A stretch of DNA of 64,000 nucleotides from Kangiella spongicola (GTDB taxonomy: Bacteria; Pseudomonadota; Gammaproteobacteria; Enterobacterales; Kangiellaceae): the NCBI RefSeq assembly GCF_003194565.2, contig NZ_QICH01000004.1:19638-83637 (forward strand), read 5' to 3'. Both the position numbers and the translations under genes were made by a program. Shown here in pieces: positions 18,491 through 27,296 of this stretch. The notes under the pieces were generated by a model. That model made no database searches, was not told where the DNA came from, and was given only the letters and a program-made list of their open reading frames with translations. Positions within the stretch are counted from its first letter, which is position 1. Every line of letters begins with the position of its first letter.

Positions 18491-19627
18491 ATGATTCTGA
18501 CAGAAGAACAAACAATGATTCAGGACATGGCTCGTGGCTATGTTCAAGAACGAATTGCCCCTTTCTCCGAGGAGTGGGACAAGAATAAAACCTTCCCTGC
18601 TGAAGCTCTGCAAGGCCTTGGAGAACTTGGCTTTTATGGCATGTTAGTGCCTGAGCAATGGGGTGGTAGCGAAATCGGTTACACTGCTGCAGCCTTAGTT
18701 CTAGAAGAAATTGCAGCTGGCGACGGCGCTTGCTCCACAGTGATTTCAGTCACCAACTCAGTTGGATGTATGCCTATCCTGAACTTTGGTACTGATGCAC
18801 AGAAAGAAAAATTCTTAAAACCATTAGCCTCTGGCCAAGCGCTTGGAGCTTTTTGTTTAACTGAACCTCACGCGGGTTCGGATGCGGCTGATCTTAAAAC
18901 AAAAGCAGTGAAAGAAGGTGATCACTACGTTTTAAACGGCGTAAAGCAGTTCATCACCTCAGGTAAAAATGGTCAGATTGCGATCGTTTTCGCTGTCACA
19001 GACCCAAGCGCGGGCAAAAAAGGCATTAGTGCTTTTATCGTGCCCACTGACACGCCTGGCTATATTGTCGCTAACATTGAAGACAAGATGGGGCAAAACG
19101 CATCCGACACCGCGCAAATCGTGTTTGAAGACTGCAAAATCCCTGCTGAAAATCTACTGGGCAAAGAAGGCGAAGGTTATAAAATCGCACTTTCTGGCCT
19201 TGAAGGTGGTCGTATTGGTATTGCAGCCCAAGCTGTTGGGATGGCACGCGCGGCTTATGAGTACGCACTTCAGTATTCAAAAGACCGTACTTCTTTCGGC
19301 AAGCCAATTTTCCAACACCAAGCAGTCCAATTTAAGCTCGCAGAGATGGCGACACAAGTTGATGCAGCGCGTAATATGGTTCTTAACGCTGCTCAACTTC
19401 GCGATGCCGGAAAACCGTGCTTAAAAGAAGCTTGTATGGCTAAACTGTTTGCTTCTGAAGCAGCTGAAAAGGTTTGTTCCGAAGCGATTCAGGTCTTAGG
19501 TGGTTACGGTTATTTGAAAGACTACCCTGTTGAGCGTATTTATCGTGACGTTCGTATCGCACAAATATACGAAGGCACTAGCGAAGTGCAAAAGATGGTG
19601 ATTGCTCGAGCAATCGGCTCAGAATAG
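18491..19627 (+). CDS. Acyl-CoA dehydrogenase (short/medium-chain type)
   Basis: FAD enzyme making an enoyl-CoA from a short or branched acyl-CoA. The 378-residue protein contains [19 protein letters not shown] and [20 protein letters not shown], then [19 protein letters not shown], and ends in [18 protein letters not shown]. Glu361 of YEGTSE is the canonical catalytic base, unlike liuA where that position is Ala, so this is not a second isovaleryl-CoA dehydrogenase. Butyryl- or 2-methylbutyryl-CoA are likely substrates. Placement inside the liu cluster suggests that it widens the range to other branched-chain or short fatty acids (inference). Confidence 0.9.
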   Translation: MILTEEQTMIQDMARGYVQERIAPFSEEWDKNKTFPAEALQGLGELGFYGMLVPEQWGGSEIGYTAAALVLEEIAAGDGACSTVISVTNSVGCMPILNFGTDAQKEKFLKPLASGQALGAFCLTEPHAGSDAADLKTKAVKEGDHYVLNGVKQFITSGKNGQIAIVFAVTDPSAGKKGISAFIVPTDTPGYIVANIEDKMGQNASDTAQIVFEDCKIPAENLLGKEGEGYKIALSGLEGGRIGIAAQAVGMARAAYEYALQYSKDRTSFGKPIFQHQAVQFKLAEMATQVDAARNMVLNAAQLRDAGKPCLKEACMAKLFASEAAEKVCSEAIQVLGGYGYLKDYPVERIYRDVRIAQIYEGTSEVQKMVIARAIGSE

Positions 19628-19696
19628 CTTTAAGCTTCGAGTAAAAAATACCCACTAGACTATAAGATTGAAAAGATTTCATACTAAGGATTCGAT

Positions 19697-21307
19697 ATGC
19701 CAGTAATTAAATCTTCGATTAATCCGCGTAGCGCGTCATTTATCGAAAACTCTGAAGCGATGAGCGCTTTGGTCGATGACCTACGTGACAAGATGGAGTA
19801 CATCACTCAAGGTGGTGGCCCAAAGTATCAAGAAAAACACCTCTCTCGTGGCAAGTTATTACCACGTGATCGTGTTCGTAAACTATTAGACGTCGGCTCG
19901 CCATTTTTAGAAATCTCGCAAATGGCGGCTTGGGACATGTACGACAACAAAGTTCCAGCGGCAGGTTTAATTGCTGGTATCGGTCGTGTTTCTGGCGTTG
20001 AGTGCATGATTGTTGCTAACGATGCGACGGTCAAAGGCGGAACTTACTTCCCTGAGACGGTAAAGAAACACCTTCGCGCACAGGAAATCGCTGAAGAAAA
20101 CAACTTGCCTTGTATTTACCTCGTAGACTCAGGTGGCGCCAACTTGCCGCAACAAGACGAAGTATTCCCGGACAAAGATCACTTCGGCCGCATTTTCTAT
20201 AACCAAGCAAACATGTCGGCAAAAGGCATTCCACAAATTGCTGTGGTGATGGGCTCTTGTACAGCAGGTGGTGCTTATGTTCCAGCAATGGCTGACGAAT
20301 CAATCATCGTTAAAGAGCAAGGCACGATTTTCTTGGGCGGCCCTCCTCTAGTTAAAGCAGCAACAGGCGAAGTCGTATCAAGCGAAGATTTAGGTGGCGC
20401 TGATGTACACTGTAAAAACTCTGGTGTAACTGACCATTATGCATTGAATGATGAGCATGCTTTAAAATTAGCACGCCAAGTCGTTTCAAACTTAAACCGT
20501 AAGAAAGAGCCTTTCGTCACCGTTAAGAAACCGGTTGAACCGCTCTACCCTGCCGAAGAGCTTTACGGCGTAATCAACAAAGATCCTCGTAAGCCATTCG
20601 ATATTCGTGAAATTATCGCGCGTGTGGTTGATGGTTCTGAACTTGATGAATTTAAAGCTATGTACGGAACTACCCTAATCTGTGGCTTTGCTCGAATTCA
20701 CGGCTACCCTGTGGGTATTGTCGCCAATAACGGTATTTTATTCTCAGAGTCAGCGCAGAAAGGCGCACACTTTATTGAGCTTTGCTCGCAGCGTGGCATC
20801 CCGCTCGTTTTCCTACAGAACATTACCGGCTTCATGGTTGGTCGTAAGTACGAAAACGAAGGTATCGCTAAGCATGGCGCAAAGATGGTAACAGCGGTTG
20901 CCTGTGCCAAAGTCCCTAAGTTTACAGTGATTGTTGGCGGTAGTTTCGGCGCGGGTAACTACGGAATGTGTGGTCGTGCTTATAGCCCGAAGTTTTTATG
21001 GATGTGGCCAAACTCGCGTATATCTGTAATGGGTGGCGAGCAAGCAGCAAACGTTCTAGCACAAATTAAGCGTGACAATTTCGAACGTCGTGGCGAAGAA
21101 ATGTGGTCTGAAGACGAAGAAAAAGCCTTCAAAAAACCAATCGAAGACCAGTACGAAAAGCAAGGCCACCCTTATTACTCAAGCGCACGCTTGTGGGATG
21201 ATGGCATTATCGACCCTGCCGATACGCGCATGGTGTTAGGTCTAGGTCTTTCCGTGGCCATGAACAAAGAAGCCGAAGAAACTAAGTTCGGCGTCTTCAG
21301 AATGTAA
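19697..21307 (+). CDS. liuB: Methylcrotonyl-CoA carboxylase, carboxyltransferase (beta) subunit
   Basis: Transfers the carboxyl group from biotin to 3-methylcrotonyl-CoA, forming 3-methylglutaconyl-CoA. The 536-residue product starts with the usual [14 protein letters not shown], then [18 protein letters not shown]. It shows the crotonase-like N-domain ([30 protein letters not shown]) and the C-domain ([44 protein letters not shown]). These blocks distinguish MCC beta from propionyl-CoA carboxylase. It works with the biotin subunit LiuD encoded at 22189; only liuC lies between. AAGGA lies 6-7 bases before the start. Confidence 0.96.
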   Translation: MPVIKSSINPRSASFIENSEAMSALVDDLRDKMEYITQGGGPKYQEKHLSRGKLLPRDRVRKLLDVGSPFLEISQMAAWDMYDNKVPAAGLIAGIGRVSGVECMIVANDATVKGGTYFPETVKKHLRAQEIAEENNLPCIYLVDSGGANLPQQDEVFPDKDHFGRIFYNQANMSAKGIPQIAVVMGSCTAGGAYVPAMADESIIVKEQGTIFLGGPPLVKAATGEVVSSEDLGGADVHCKNSGVTDHYALNDEHALKLARQVVSNLNRKKEPFVTVKKPVEPLYPAEELYGVINKDPRKPFDIREIIARVVDGSELDEFKAMYGTTLICGFARIHGYPVGIVANNGILFSESAQKGAHFIELCSQRGIPLVFLQNITGFMVGRKYENEGIAKHGAKMVTAVACAKVPKFTVIVGGSFGAGNYGMCGRAYSPKFLWMWPNSRISVMGGEQAANVLAQIKRDNFERRGEEMWSEDEEKAFKKPIEDQYEKQGHPYYSSARLWDDGIIDPADTRMVLGLGLSVAMNKEAEETKFGVFRM

Positions 21308-21320
21308 GGCGGTTCTTTGT

Positions 21321-22178
21321 ATGAGTGAGAATATGACTGAAGCACTAAACATTTCAATTGATACTAAAGAACTAGGTTCAGAAGGCCGTGGCGTTGGTAG
21401 AATCACCATGACTCGTGGTGAAATCCACAATGCTTTTGACGATCAGTTAATCGCTGACTTGACTCAGGCTTTCCGCCGTATGGATGCGAATCCAAGCGTT
21501 GAGGTAGTGGTCTTAGAAGCAGAAGGAAAAAGCTTTTCAGCAGGCGCAGACTTAAACTGGATGCGTCGCATGGCCGATTACACTTGGGAAGAAAACTACA
21601 AAGACTCCCAAGGCTTAGCCGAATTGATGCATACCATTTACAACCTCAGTAAGCCTACGGTTGCCGTGGTTCAAGGTGCGGCTTTTGGTGGGGGCGTTGG
21701 TCTAGTCGCTTGTTGCGATATTGTTATCGCCTCAGAGCGCGCGAGCTTCTGCTTGTCTGAAGTAAAGCTAGGTTTGATTCCAGCAGTTATCAGCCCTTAC
21801 GTTGTAAAGGCTATTGGCGAGCGCCAAGCGCAACGCTACTTCTTAACGGCAGAGCGCTTTAAAGCACCACAAGCCAAAGAGTTTGGCTTGGTGCACGAAG
21901 TCTTTGCTGAAGAAGAACTAGTGGCAAAAGCTAATGAAATGATTGCTGGTCTGTTATCGAATGGCCCACAAGCGGTTCGTGCCGCAAAAAGCTTAATAAA
22001 AGCCGTTGCTGAGAAAGAGATTAATCAAGACATCTTAGACGAAACCGCCAAGCGCATCGCTGATATTCGCGCGAGCGAGCAAGGCAAAGAAGGTCTAAAT
22101 GCCTTTTTAGAAAAGCGTCCTGCTGATTGGTCAGTAGGTTCGACGAACCACAACGAAAACTCAGACAGCGACAGTTAA
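21321..22178 (+). CDS. liuC: Methylglutaconyl-CoA hydratase (enoyl-CoA hydratase family)
   Basis: Hydrates 3-methylglutaconyl-CoA to HMG-CoA. The 285-residue crotonase-fold protein has the oxyanion-hole segments GKSFSAGADLNWMRRM and VQGAAFGGGVGLVACCD, the latter near the conserved catalytic region, followed by LSEVKLGLIPAVISPYV. Both the fold and the position between the two methylcrotonyl-CoA carboxylase subunits match LiuC. The start at 21321 is 13 bases after the liuB stop; an alternative ATG lies 12 bases downstream, and neither has a strong ribosome binding site, so the first few residues are uncertain. The C-terminus carries a short acidic/Asn-rich tail. Confidence 0.92.
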   Translation: MSENMTEALNISIDTKELGSEGRGVGRITMTRGEIHNAFDDQLIADLTQAFRRMDANPSVEVVVLEAEGKSFSAGADLNWMRRMADYTWEENYKDSQGLAELMHTIYNLSKPTVAVVQGAAFGGGVGLVACCDIVIASERASFCLSEVKLGLIPAVISPYVVKAIGERQAQRYFLTAERFKAPQAKEFGLVHEVFAEEELVAKANEMIAGLLSNGPQAVRAAKSLIKAVAEKEINQDILDETAKRIADIRASEQGKEGLNAFLEKRPADWSVGSTNHNENSDSDS

Positions 22179-22188
22179 GGAAGCATCT

Positions 22189-24213
22189 ATGTTTACAAAA
22201 ATATTAATTGCAAACCGTGGTGAAATCGCCTGTCGAGTGATTCAAACCGCGCAAAAACTTGGAATTCGTACGGTTGCGGTATATTCCGAAGCCGACAAAA
22301 ACGCTCGCCACGTTGCGATGGCGGACGAAGCCATATATTTAGGCCCTGCTCCTGCTAAAGACTCTTATCTGAAGCCTGAGCTAATCATTAAAGCGGCTAA
22401 ACAAACAGGTGCCCAAGCAGTACATCCTGGTTACGGTTTCTTATCAGAGAATGCAGACTTTGCTAAAGCTCTTGCAGAAAACGATATCGAGTTTATTGGT
22501 CCTCCTGAAGGCGCCATTATTGCCATGGGTTCTAAGTCCGCGGCTAAAGAAATCATGGATAAGGCCGGTGTGCCATTGGTTAAGGGCTATCATGGCGAAA
22601 ACCAAGAGCCAGACTTCTTAAAATCGCAAGCCGATGATATTGGTTATCCAGTCATTATCAAAGCGACCGCTGGTGGCGGTGGTAAAGGTATGCGTATCGT
22701 TTGGAAGTCAGAAGACTTTGAAAACAGCCTAGCGTCATGTAAGCGTGAGTCGGCTGCGTCTTTTGGCGACGATAAGGTCTTAGTTGAAAAGTACATCACC
22801 AAGCCGCGCCACGTTGAAATTCAGGTTTTCGCAGACAAGCACGGCAACGCTGTTCACTTGTTTGAGCGCGATTGCTCTGTACAGCGTCGTCACCAAAAAG
22901 TCATCGAAGAAGCTCCTGCTCCCGGCATGTCGGAAGAAAACCGTCAAAAGATGGGCGAGGTCGCTATTCGTGCAGCACAAGCTATCGGTTACGTTGGCGC
23001 TGGTACTGTTGAATTTTTGTATGACGAAGACGGTTCTTTCTACTTTATGGAGATGAATACGCGTCTGCAGGTTGAGCATCCAGTAACTGAAAAAATCACT
23101 GGCCAAGATTTGGTCGAGTGGCAGTTAAAAGTCGCTTATGGTGAAACATTGCCAGCGACTCAAGAAGATTTAAGCATCAACGGTCATGCCTTTGAAGTTC
23201 GTATCTATGCCGAAGACCCAAGACAAGATTTCTTGCCTGCGACAGGTACACTGCTACATTTAAGTACGCCTGAGGAAAGTGACCATATCCGTATCGATAC
23301 TGGTGTGCGCCAAGGCGACACGGTTTCAGTTCACTATGATCCAATGATTGCTAAGTTAATCGTTTGGGACGAAGATCGTAATTCTGCCCTAGCCCGCTTA
23401 AGAGGCGCTTTGGCTCAATATCAAGTAGTTGGCTTGACGACAAACGTTGAGTTTTTATCAGCCTTAGCCGGTAACCAAGCGTTTGAAGATTGTGATTTAG
23501 ACACAAACTTCATCGAGCGCTACCGTGATGAGCTAATTTTAGAAGATGCGCCAGCGGACGAAGATGCTTTAGTTGCGGCCACTGTTTATCAGCTTGTTAA
23601 ACGCCAACAATCGGCGCAAGAAGCTGCAGCTAACAGTAAAGACCCTTATTCTCCTTGGAACCAGGTAAGTGGCTGGCGTTTAAATACTGATAATCATCAC
23701 TCGTTCGAATACATCGATTATGTCGATAGCATTCCGAACGAAGTTGAAGTCACAACCCATTATCATGGCGCGACTTATGATCACGAATACCTTTTAGAGT
23801 TGCCTGAAAAAGAAATCAAAATTCACGCAGCAGAGCTTAAAGGCAACAATCTGCGATTAGACGCCTCTGGTAAGCGCTATAACGCGACGGTTGTAGACGA
23901 CGGTACTAGCCTCCATATCTTTGTAAATGGTAACTATCAGGTTCTAGAAAAAATCGAACGCGGCTTAGATGGCGAGTCAGAAGAAGCTGGTGGTAGTTTA
24001 ACAGCACCTATGCCTGGCACCGTTATCGAAGTTAAAGTTGCTGAAGGTGATAGCGTTGAAGCAGGTCAGCCTCTAATCATCCTAGAAGCGATGAAAATGG
24101 AGCATACGATTAACGCACCAACCGCAGGAACGGTAGCAGAAGTTATGTATGCCGCTGGCGACTTGGTTGACGATGGCGCTGAGCTACTGAAATTAGACGC
24201 TGGCGAAGACTAG
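22189..24213 (+). CDS. liuD: Methylcrotonyl-CoA carboxylase, biotin carboxylase/BCCP (alpha) subunit
   Basis: ATP-dependent carboxylation of its own biotin, feeding LiuB. Residues 1-450 form the biotin carboxylase: KILIANRGEIACRVIQTA at the N-terminus, the ATP-grasp glycine loop KATAGGGGKGMRIV, the EKYITKPRHVEIQV block, and MEMNTRLQVEHPVTE. Residues about 500-590 are the linking BT-like region. The C-terminal biotinyl domain has EAMKMEHTI with the biotinylated Lys636. The 674 residues agree with MCC alpha. AAGGA lies before the ATG, 10 bases after liuC. It ends 9 bases before liuE. Confidence 0.96.
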   Translation: MFTKILIANRGEIACRVIQTAQKLGIRTVAVYSEADKNARHVAMADEAIYLGPAPAKDSYLKPELIIKAAKQTGAQAVHPGYGFLSENADFAKALAENDIEFIGPPEGAIIAMGSKSAAKEIMDKAGVPLVKGYHGENQEPDFLKSQADDIGYPVIIKATAGGGGKGMRIVWKSEDFENSLASCKRESAASFGDDKVLVEKYITKPRHVEIQVFADKHGNAVHLFERDCSVQRRHQKVIEEAPAPGMSEENRQKMGEVAIRAAQAIGYVGAGTVEFLYDEDGSFYFMEMNTRLQVEHPVTEKITGQDLVEWQLKVAYGETLPATQEDLSINGHAFEVRIYAEDPRQDFLPATGTLLHLSTPEESDHIRIDTGVRQGDTVSVHYDPMIAKLIVWDEDRNSALARLRGALAQYQVVGLTTNVEFLSALAGNQAFEDCDLDTNFIERYRDELILEDAPADEDALVAATVYQLVKRQQSAQEAAANSKDPYSPWNQVSGWRLNTDNHHSFEYIDYVDSIPNEVEVTTHYHGATYDHEYLLELPEKEIKIHAAELKGNNLRLDASGKRYNATVVDDGTSLHIFVNGNYQVLEKIERGLDGESEEAGGSLTAPMPGTVIEVKVAEGDSVEAGQPLIILEAMKMEHTINAPTAGTVAEVMYAAGDLVDDGAELLKLDAGED

Positions 24214-24222
24214 GAGACTGTC

Positions 24223-25164
24223 ATGGTAATGGTAGACGATCATATTGAGCATTTACCTAGCGAGGTGCGCATCGTAGAGATGGGCCCTCGTGACGGGCTA
24301 CAAAACGAAAAGCAGCCCGTGTCGACAGAAGTCAAAGTCGAGCTGATTAAGCGCTTAATTGAGACTGGCGAAAAGCATATCGAGGCCACAGCATTTGTTT
24401 CCCCGAAGTGGGTTCCACAAATGTCGGATCATCATGAAATGATGCAAGCGTTGAAACCACTGAAGGAAGCTCATCCTGATGTAACTTTTCCAGTACTAAC
24501 GCCTAACATCAAAGGCTTCGAGGGTGCGCTCGCCGGTAATGCCGAAGAAGTTGCTGTGTTCGCAGCAGCTTCAGAAGGGTTTTCGCAGAAAAACATTAAC
24601 TGCTCTATAGCGGAGTCAATTGAGCGTTTTAAGCCAGTCGTAGCTGCTGCTAAAGAGCACGGCATCAAAGTGCGGGGCTATGTTTCTTGCGTCTTGGGCT
24701 GCCCCTTCGATGGTGAGATTGCACCCGAGCAAGTAGCGAAAGTCGCTAAAGACTTATACGACCTAGGCTGCTATGAGATTTCTTTAGGCGATACAATCGG
24801 CGTCGGCACACCTGCAGAAGCAAAGGCCATGATTGAAGCTGTGAGCAAAGTGGTTCCAGTAGACAAACTTGCTTGCCACTTCCATGATACCTATGGACAA
24901 GCGCTAGCAAATCTATATGCTTGCTTAGAGCTAGGTGTAACCACTATCGATAGCTCAGTCGCTGGTCTTGGCGGATGCCCTTATGCGCCTGGCGCTACGG
25001 GCAATGTTGCAACAGAGGATGTGGTCTACATGCTTAATGGTCTTGGTATCAAGACTGGAATTGATTTAGATAAACTGGTTGATGCTGGAGTCTATATTTC
25101 CGATCAATTAGGCAGAAAGCCTGTATCGCGTGTAGCAAATGCAGTGCTCTCTAAAAGAAAATAG
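24223..25164 (+). CDS. liuE: Hydroxymethylglutaryl-CoA lyase
   Basis: Cleaves HMG-CoA to acetoacetate and acetyl-CoA, the last dedicated step of leucine degradation. The 313-residue TIM-barrel protein has the metal/active-site start [13 protein letters not shown] (as [17 protein letters not shown]), [28 protein letters not shown], the HFHDTYG metal-binding His pair, and the Cys-containing loop [16 protein letters not shown], a signature of this lyase. Of the two possible starts (24223 and 24229), AGGAG just before favours 24223. Last gene of the tight liuB-C-D-E run; the next gene begins 77 bases later after a small quasi-palindrome (TCACC-GGACT-GGTGA, 25192-25206). Confidence 0.95.
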   Translation: MVMVDDHIEHLPSEVRIVEMGPRDGLQNEKQPVSTEVKVELIKRLIETGEKHIEATAFVSPKWVPQMSDHHEMMQALKPLKEAHPDVTFPVLTPNIKGFEGALAGNAEEVAVFAAASEGFSQKNINCSIAESIERFKPVVAAAKEHGIKVRGYVSCVLGCPFDGEIAPEQVAKVAKDLYDLGCYEISLGDTIGVGTPAEAKAMIEAVSKVVPVDKLACHFHDTYGQALANLYACLELGVTTIDSSVAGLGGCPYAPGATGNVATEDVVYMLNGLGIKTGIDLDKLVDAGVYISDQLGRKPVSRVANAVLSKRK

Positions 25165-25241
25165 TTTTATTAGGAAGTAGCAAAAAGTAGCTCACCGGAC
25201 TGGTGATGATAAATACTCTTAAAATATGACGAGGAATTAGA

Positions 25242-25943
25242 ATGTCAGGTTTTAATAAAGTCGTAAATAGTTACGAAGAAGCCTTAGAAGGTTTCAAAGA
25301 CAATATGACCGTCATGGTTGGCGGTTTCGGCCTTTGCGGTATCCCTGAAGGCTTAATTGAGCAAGTTTATAACATGGGTTGCAAAGGCTTAACGGCCATT
25401 TCAAACAACGCAGGTGTTGATGGTTTTGGCTTAGGAAAGTGGTTAGAGAAACGCCAAATCAGCACTATGATCGGTTCGTACGTTGGTGAAAACGAATTGT
25501 TTGAAAAGTTATTATTATCTGGCGAGATGGAAGTCATTCTAACGCCACAAGGTACTTTAGCTGAAAAAATTCGTGCTGGTGGCGCAGGCATCCCTGCTTT
25601 CTTCACAGCAACAGGTTTCGGTACGAAAGTTGCTGAAGGCAAAGAAACTCGTAATATTGATGGCCGTGACTATGTACTAGAGCCATCGCTAACAGCAGAC
25701 TTCGCGCTAGTTAAAGCGTGGAAAGCTGACACCATGGGTAACTTAATCTTCAACAAGACAGCCATGAACTTTAATCCAATGATGGCAACTGCAGGTAAAA
25801 TCACCGTAGCGGAAGTTGAAGAAATTGTTGAGCCGGGTGAGTTAGACCCTAACTTTATCCATACACCAGGTATTTACGTTCAACGCGTTATCAAAGGTAA
25901 CAGCTTTGAGAAACGTATTGAACAACGCACAGTAAAAGCATAA
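25242..25943 (+). CDS. 3-oxoacid (acetoacetate) CoA-transferase subunit A
   Basis: Together with the next gene, moves CoA from succinyl-CoA (or acetyl-CoA) to acetoacetate made by LiuE. The 233-residue product has the subunit A blocks [48 protein letters not shown] and [14 protein letters not shown]. This pattern matches the succinyl-CoA:3-ketoacid CoA-transferase group (ScoA/LpsI) more than the butyrate-type AtoD, but substrate choice cannot be read with certainty. GAGGAA stands 5 bases before the ATG. It is 11 bases from its partner, forming an AB pair that finishes the pathway before the thiolase. Confidence 0.92.
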   Translation: MSGFNKVVNSYEEALEGFKDNMTVMVGGFGLCGIPEGLIEQVYNMGCKGLTAISNNAGVDGFGLGKWLEKRQISTMIGSYVGENELFEKLLLSGEMEVILTPQGTLAEKIRAGGAGIPAFFTATGFGTKVAEGKETRNIDGRDYVLEPSLTADFALVKAWKADTMGNLIFNKTAMNFNPMMATAGKITVAEVEEIVEPGELDPNFIHTPGIYVQRVIKGNSFEKRIEQRTVKA

Positions 25944-25954
25944 GGAGCGCAATC

Positions 25955-26611
25955 ATGGCACTATCACGTGAACAAATCGCCATGCGAGTGGCGCAAGAAT
26001 TAGAAGATGGTTTCTACGTAAACCTCGGTATTGGTATCCCTACCCTCGTCGCTAACTATGTTCCAAAAGGCGTTGAGGTAATGATGCAGTCTGAAAACGG
26101 TTTGCTTGGTATGGGCGAGTTCCCGACCGAAGAAACTATTGATCCGGATCTTATCAACGCTGGTAAGCAAACAGTAACTGCAGCTACAGGCGCGGCCTTC
26201 TTCTCTTCAGCTGAAAGCTTTGCAATGATCCGCGGTGGCCACGTTGATTTAACTGTTTTAGGCGCATTTGAAGTTGACCAGCAAGGCAACATCGCTTCGT
26301 GGATGATCCCAGGCAAATTGGTTAAAGGCATGGGTGGCGCGATGGACTTAGTTGCTGGTGCAGAAAACATCATTGTTACAATGACACACGCCAATAAACA
26401 CGGTCAGTCAAAGATTCTAAAAGAATGTACACTTCCGCTAACAGGCGCACAGTGCATTAAACATGTTATTACTGAACTCGCCTTAATGGAAATCAAAGAT
26501 GGTGCATTCCACCTTATCGAACGTGCTCCAGGCGTATCGGTAGAAGAAATAAAAGAGAAAACGGAAGCGGATTTAGTTATTCCAGATAACGTTCCTGAAA
26601 TGAACGTTTAA
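25955..26611 (+). CDS. 3-oxoacid (acetoacetate) CoA-transferase subunit B
   Basis: Catalytic half of the CoA-transferase. The 218-residue product begins LSREQIAMRVAQELEDGFYV and contains NLGIGIPTLVANYVP and MQSENGLLGMGEFP, where the Glu of SENG is the residue that forms the glutamyl-CoA intermediate. GGHVDLTVLGAFEVDQQGN and GKLVKGMGGAMDLVAGA are further family blocks. AAGGAG precedes the ATG. It is the last gene of the leucine cluster; no clear T-tailed terminator follows, but the palindromic repeat at 26628-26703 begins 17 bases after the stop and could serve as a transcript end. Confidence 0.93.
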   Translation: MALSREQIAMRVAQELEDGFYVNLGIGIPTLVANYVPKGVEVMMQSENGLLGMGEFPTEETIDPDLINAGKQTVTAATGAAFFSSAESFAMIRGGHVDLTVLGAFEVDQQGNIASWMIPGKLVKGMGGAMDLVAGAENIIVTMTHANKHGQSKILKECTLPLTGAQCIKHVITELALMEIKDGAFHLIERAPGVSVEEIKEKTEADLVIPDNVPEMNV

Positions 26612-26627
26612 CTTCATTGTCTGCACT

Positions 26628-26703
26628 GTCATTGCGAGGTATTGCAAAGCACCGTGGCAATCTGCCAAAGATTGCCACGCCTACTCCGTAGGCTCGCAAT
26701 GAC
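26628..26703. repeat. Palindromic intergenic element (GTCATTGCGAG type)
   Basis: Outer arms GTCATTGCGAG (26628-26638) and CTCGCAATGAC (26693-26703) are perfect. Inside are CGTGGCAATCT (26653-26663) with AGATTGCCACG (26669-26679) around GCCAA, and a small CCTA-CTCCG-TAGG hairpin (26680-26692). The whole folds as a three-arm structure on either strand. From memory, similar GTCATTGCGAG palindromes are scattered through many unrelated bacterial genomes; copy number here cannot be told from one window. Open frames crossing it are artefacts of its symmetry. Confidence 0.85.
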
Positions 26704-26925
26704 GCAGTTTTCTTCTCGTTTCCACCTCGTCACACCATCGTTCGCTACTTTAAAGTTTTCGGCCACTCCACACAAACTTCCATATAATACAGACACTGAA
26801 TCCCGTGATCGAACCACAGAATGATACCTCTCCGAACCATAATGCCGTTCTTTACACGAAATAAATCGTACCTCTAGACTCAGAACCTTCAATTTATTTC
26901 TTTCGGTATCAGCCAACACCATGCT

Positions 26926-27076
26926 CCCCTTTAAAAGTTAGCCTCAAGACTCAATATTGCCGAGCAAATTGGACAGGACAGGCCAATTTAGTCAAATCGA
27001 AACAGGAGGTTTCGTTTGACGGCTCGAATAGTAATATTGAATCTTGAGGGAAGTCCTTTGGACCTAACTTTTGGGG
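26926..27076. repeat. Large three-way-junction element, unidentified
   Basis: Nested arms: AAAAGTTAG (26933-26941)/CTAACTTTT (27064-27072), with CCCC (26926-26929) and GGGG (27073-27076) outside; a 17-bp arm at 26942-26958 pairing with 27033-27049 (one mismatch); CGAGC (26961-26965)/GCTCG (27022-27026). Inside the last stem are two hairpins: AAATTGG/CCAATTT (26966-26989) and GTCAAA-T-CGAAAC/GTTTCGTTTGAC (26991-27020, one bulged T). A further hairpin CGTTCA-AAAAA-TGAACG lies at 27102-27118. No coding frame of note. Together with the preceding palindrome it makes up most of the 685-base gene-free stretch; bases 27119-27296 hold the leader of the next gene. Confidence 0.8.
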
Positions 27077-27296
27077 CGAGTTTTTTGGTTCGTTTTTTGC
27101 TCGTTCAAAAAATGAACGTAAAATTCTAGTAGGTGCGTACAGGAATACAACTACAATAACGACAACGATAAATTTTACTGCAACACTTATTTACATTTTA
27201 CTACTAACGCCCACTGGAAATTGTTGCTGATCTCTTTATATTTAACGCTGGACTAAAATTTAGAAACCTATAAACCGCGATTTCAGGGGATATTCC

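Noticed and set aside
18969..19424. 151-codon plus-strand frame inside the acyl-CoA dehydrogenase gene
   Set aside because: Out-of-frame shadow of a gene with complete family motifs.
22780..23106. 108-codon minus-strand frame inside liuD
   Set aside because: Antisense shadow of the conserved biotin carboxylase domain.
26629..26922. 97-codon minus-strand open frame
   Set aside because: It runs through the GTCATTGCGAG palindrome; no ribosome site and a repeat-driven composition.
26612..27296. tRNA or riboswitch in the large gap
   Set aside because: The three-way fold does not have a tRNA-like acceptor, anticodon or T-loop, and no known riboswitch core was recognised.
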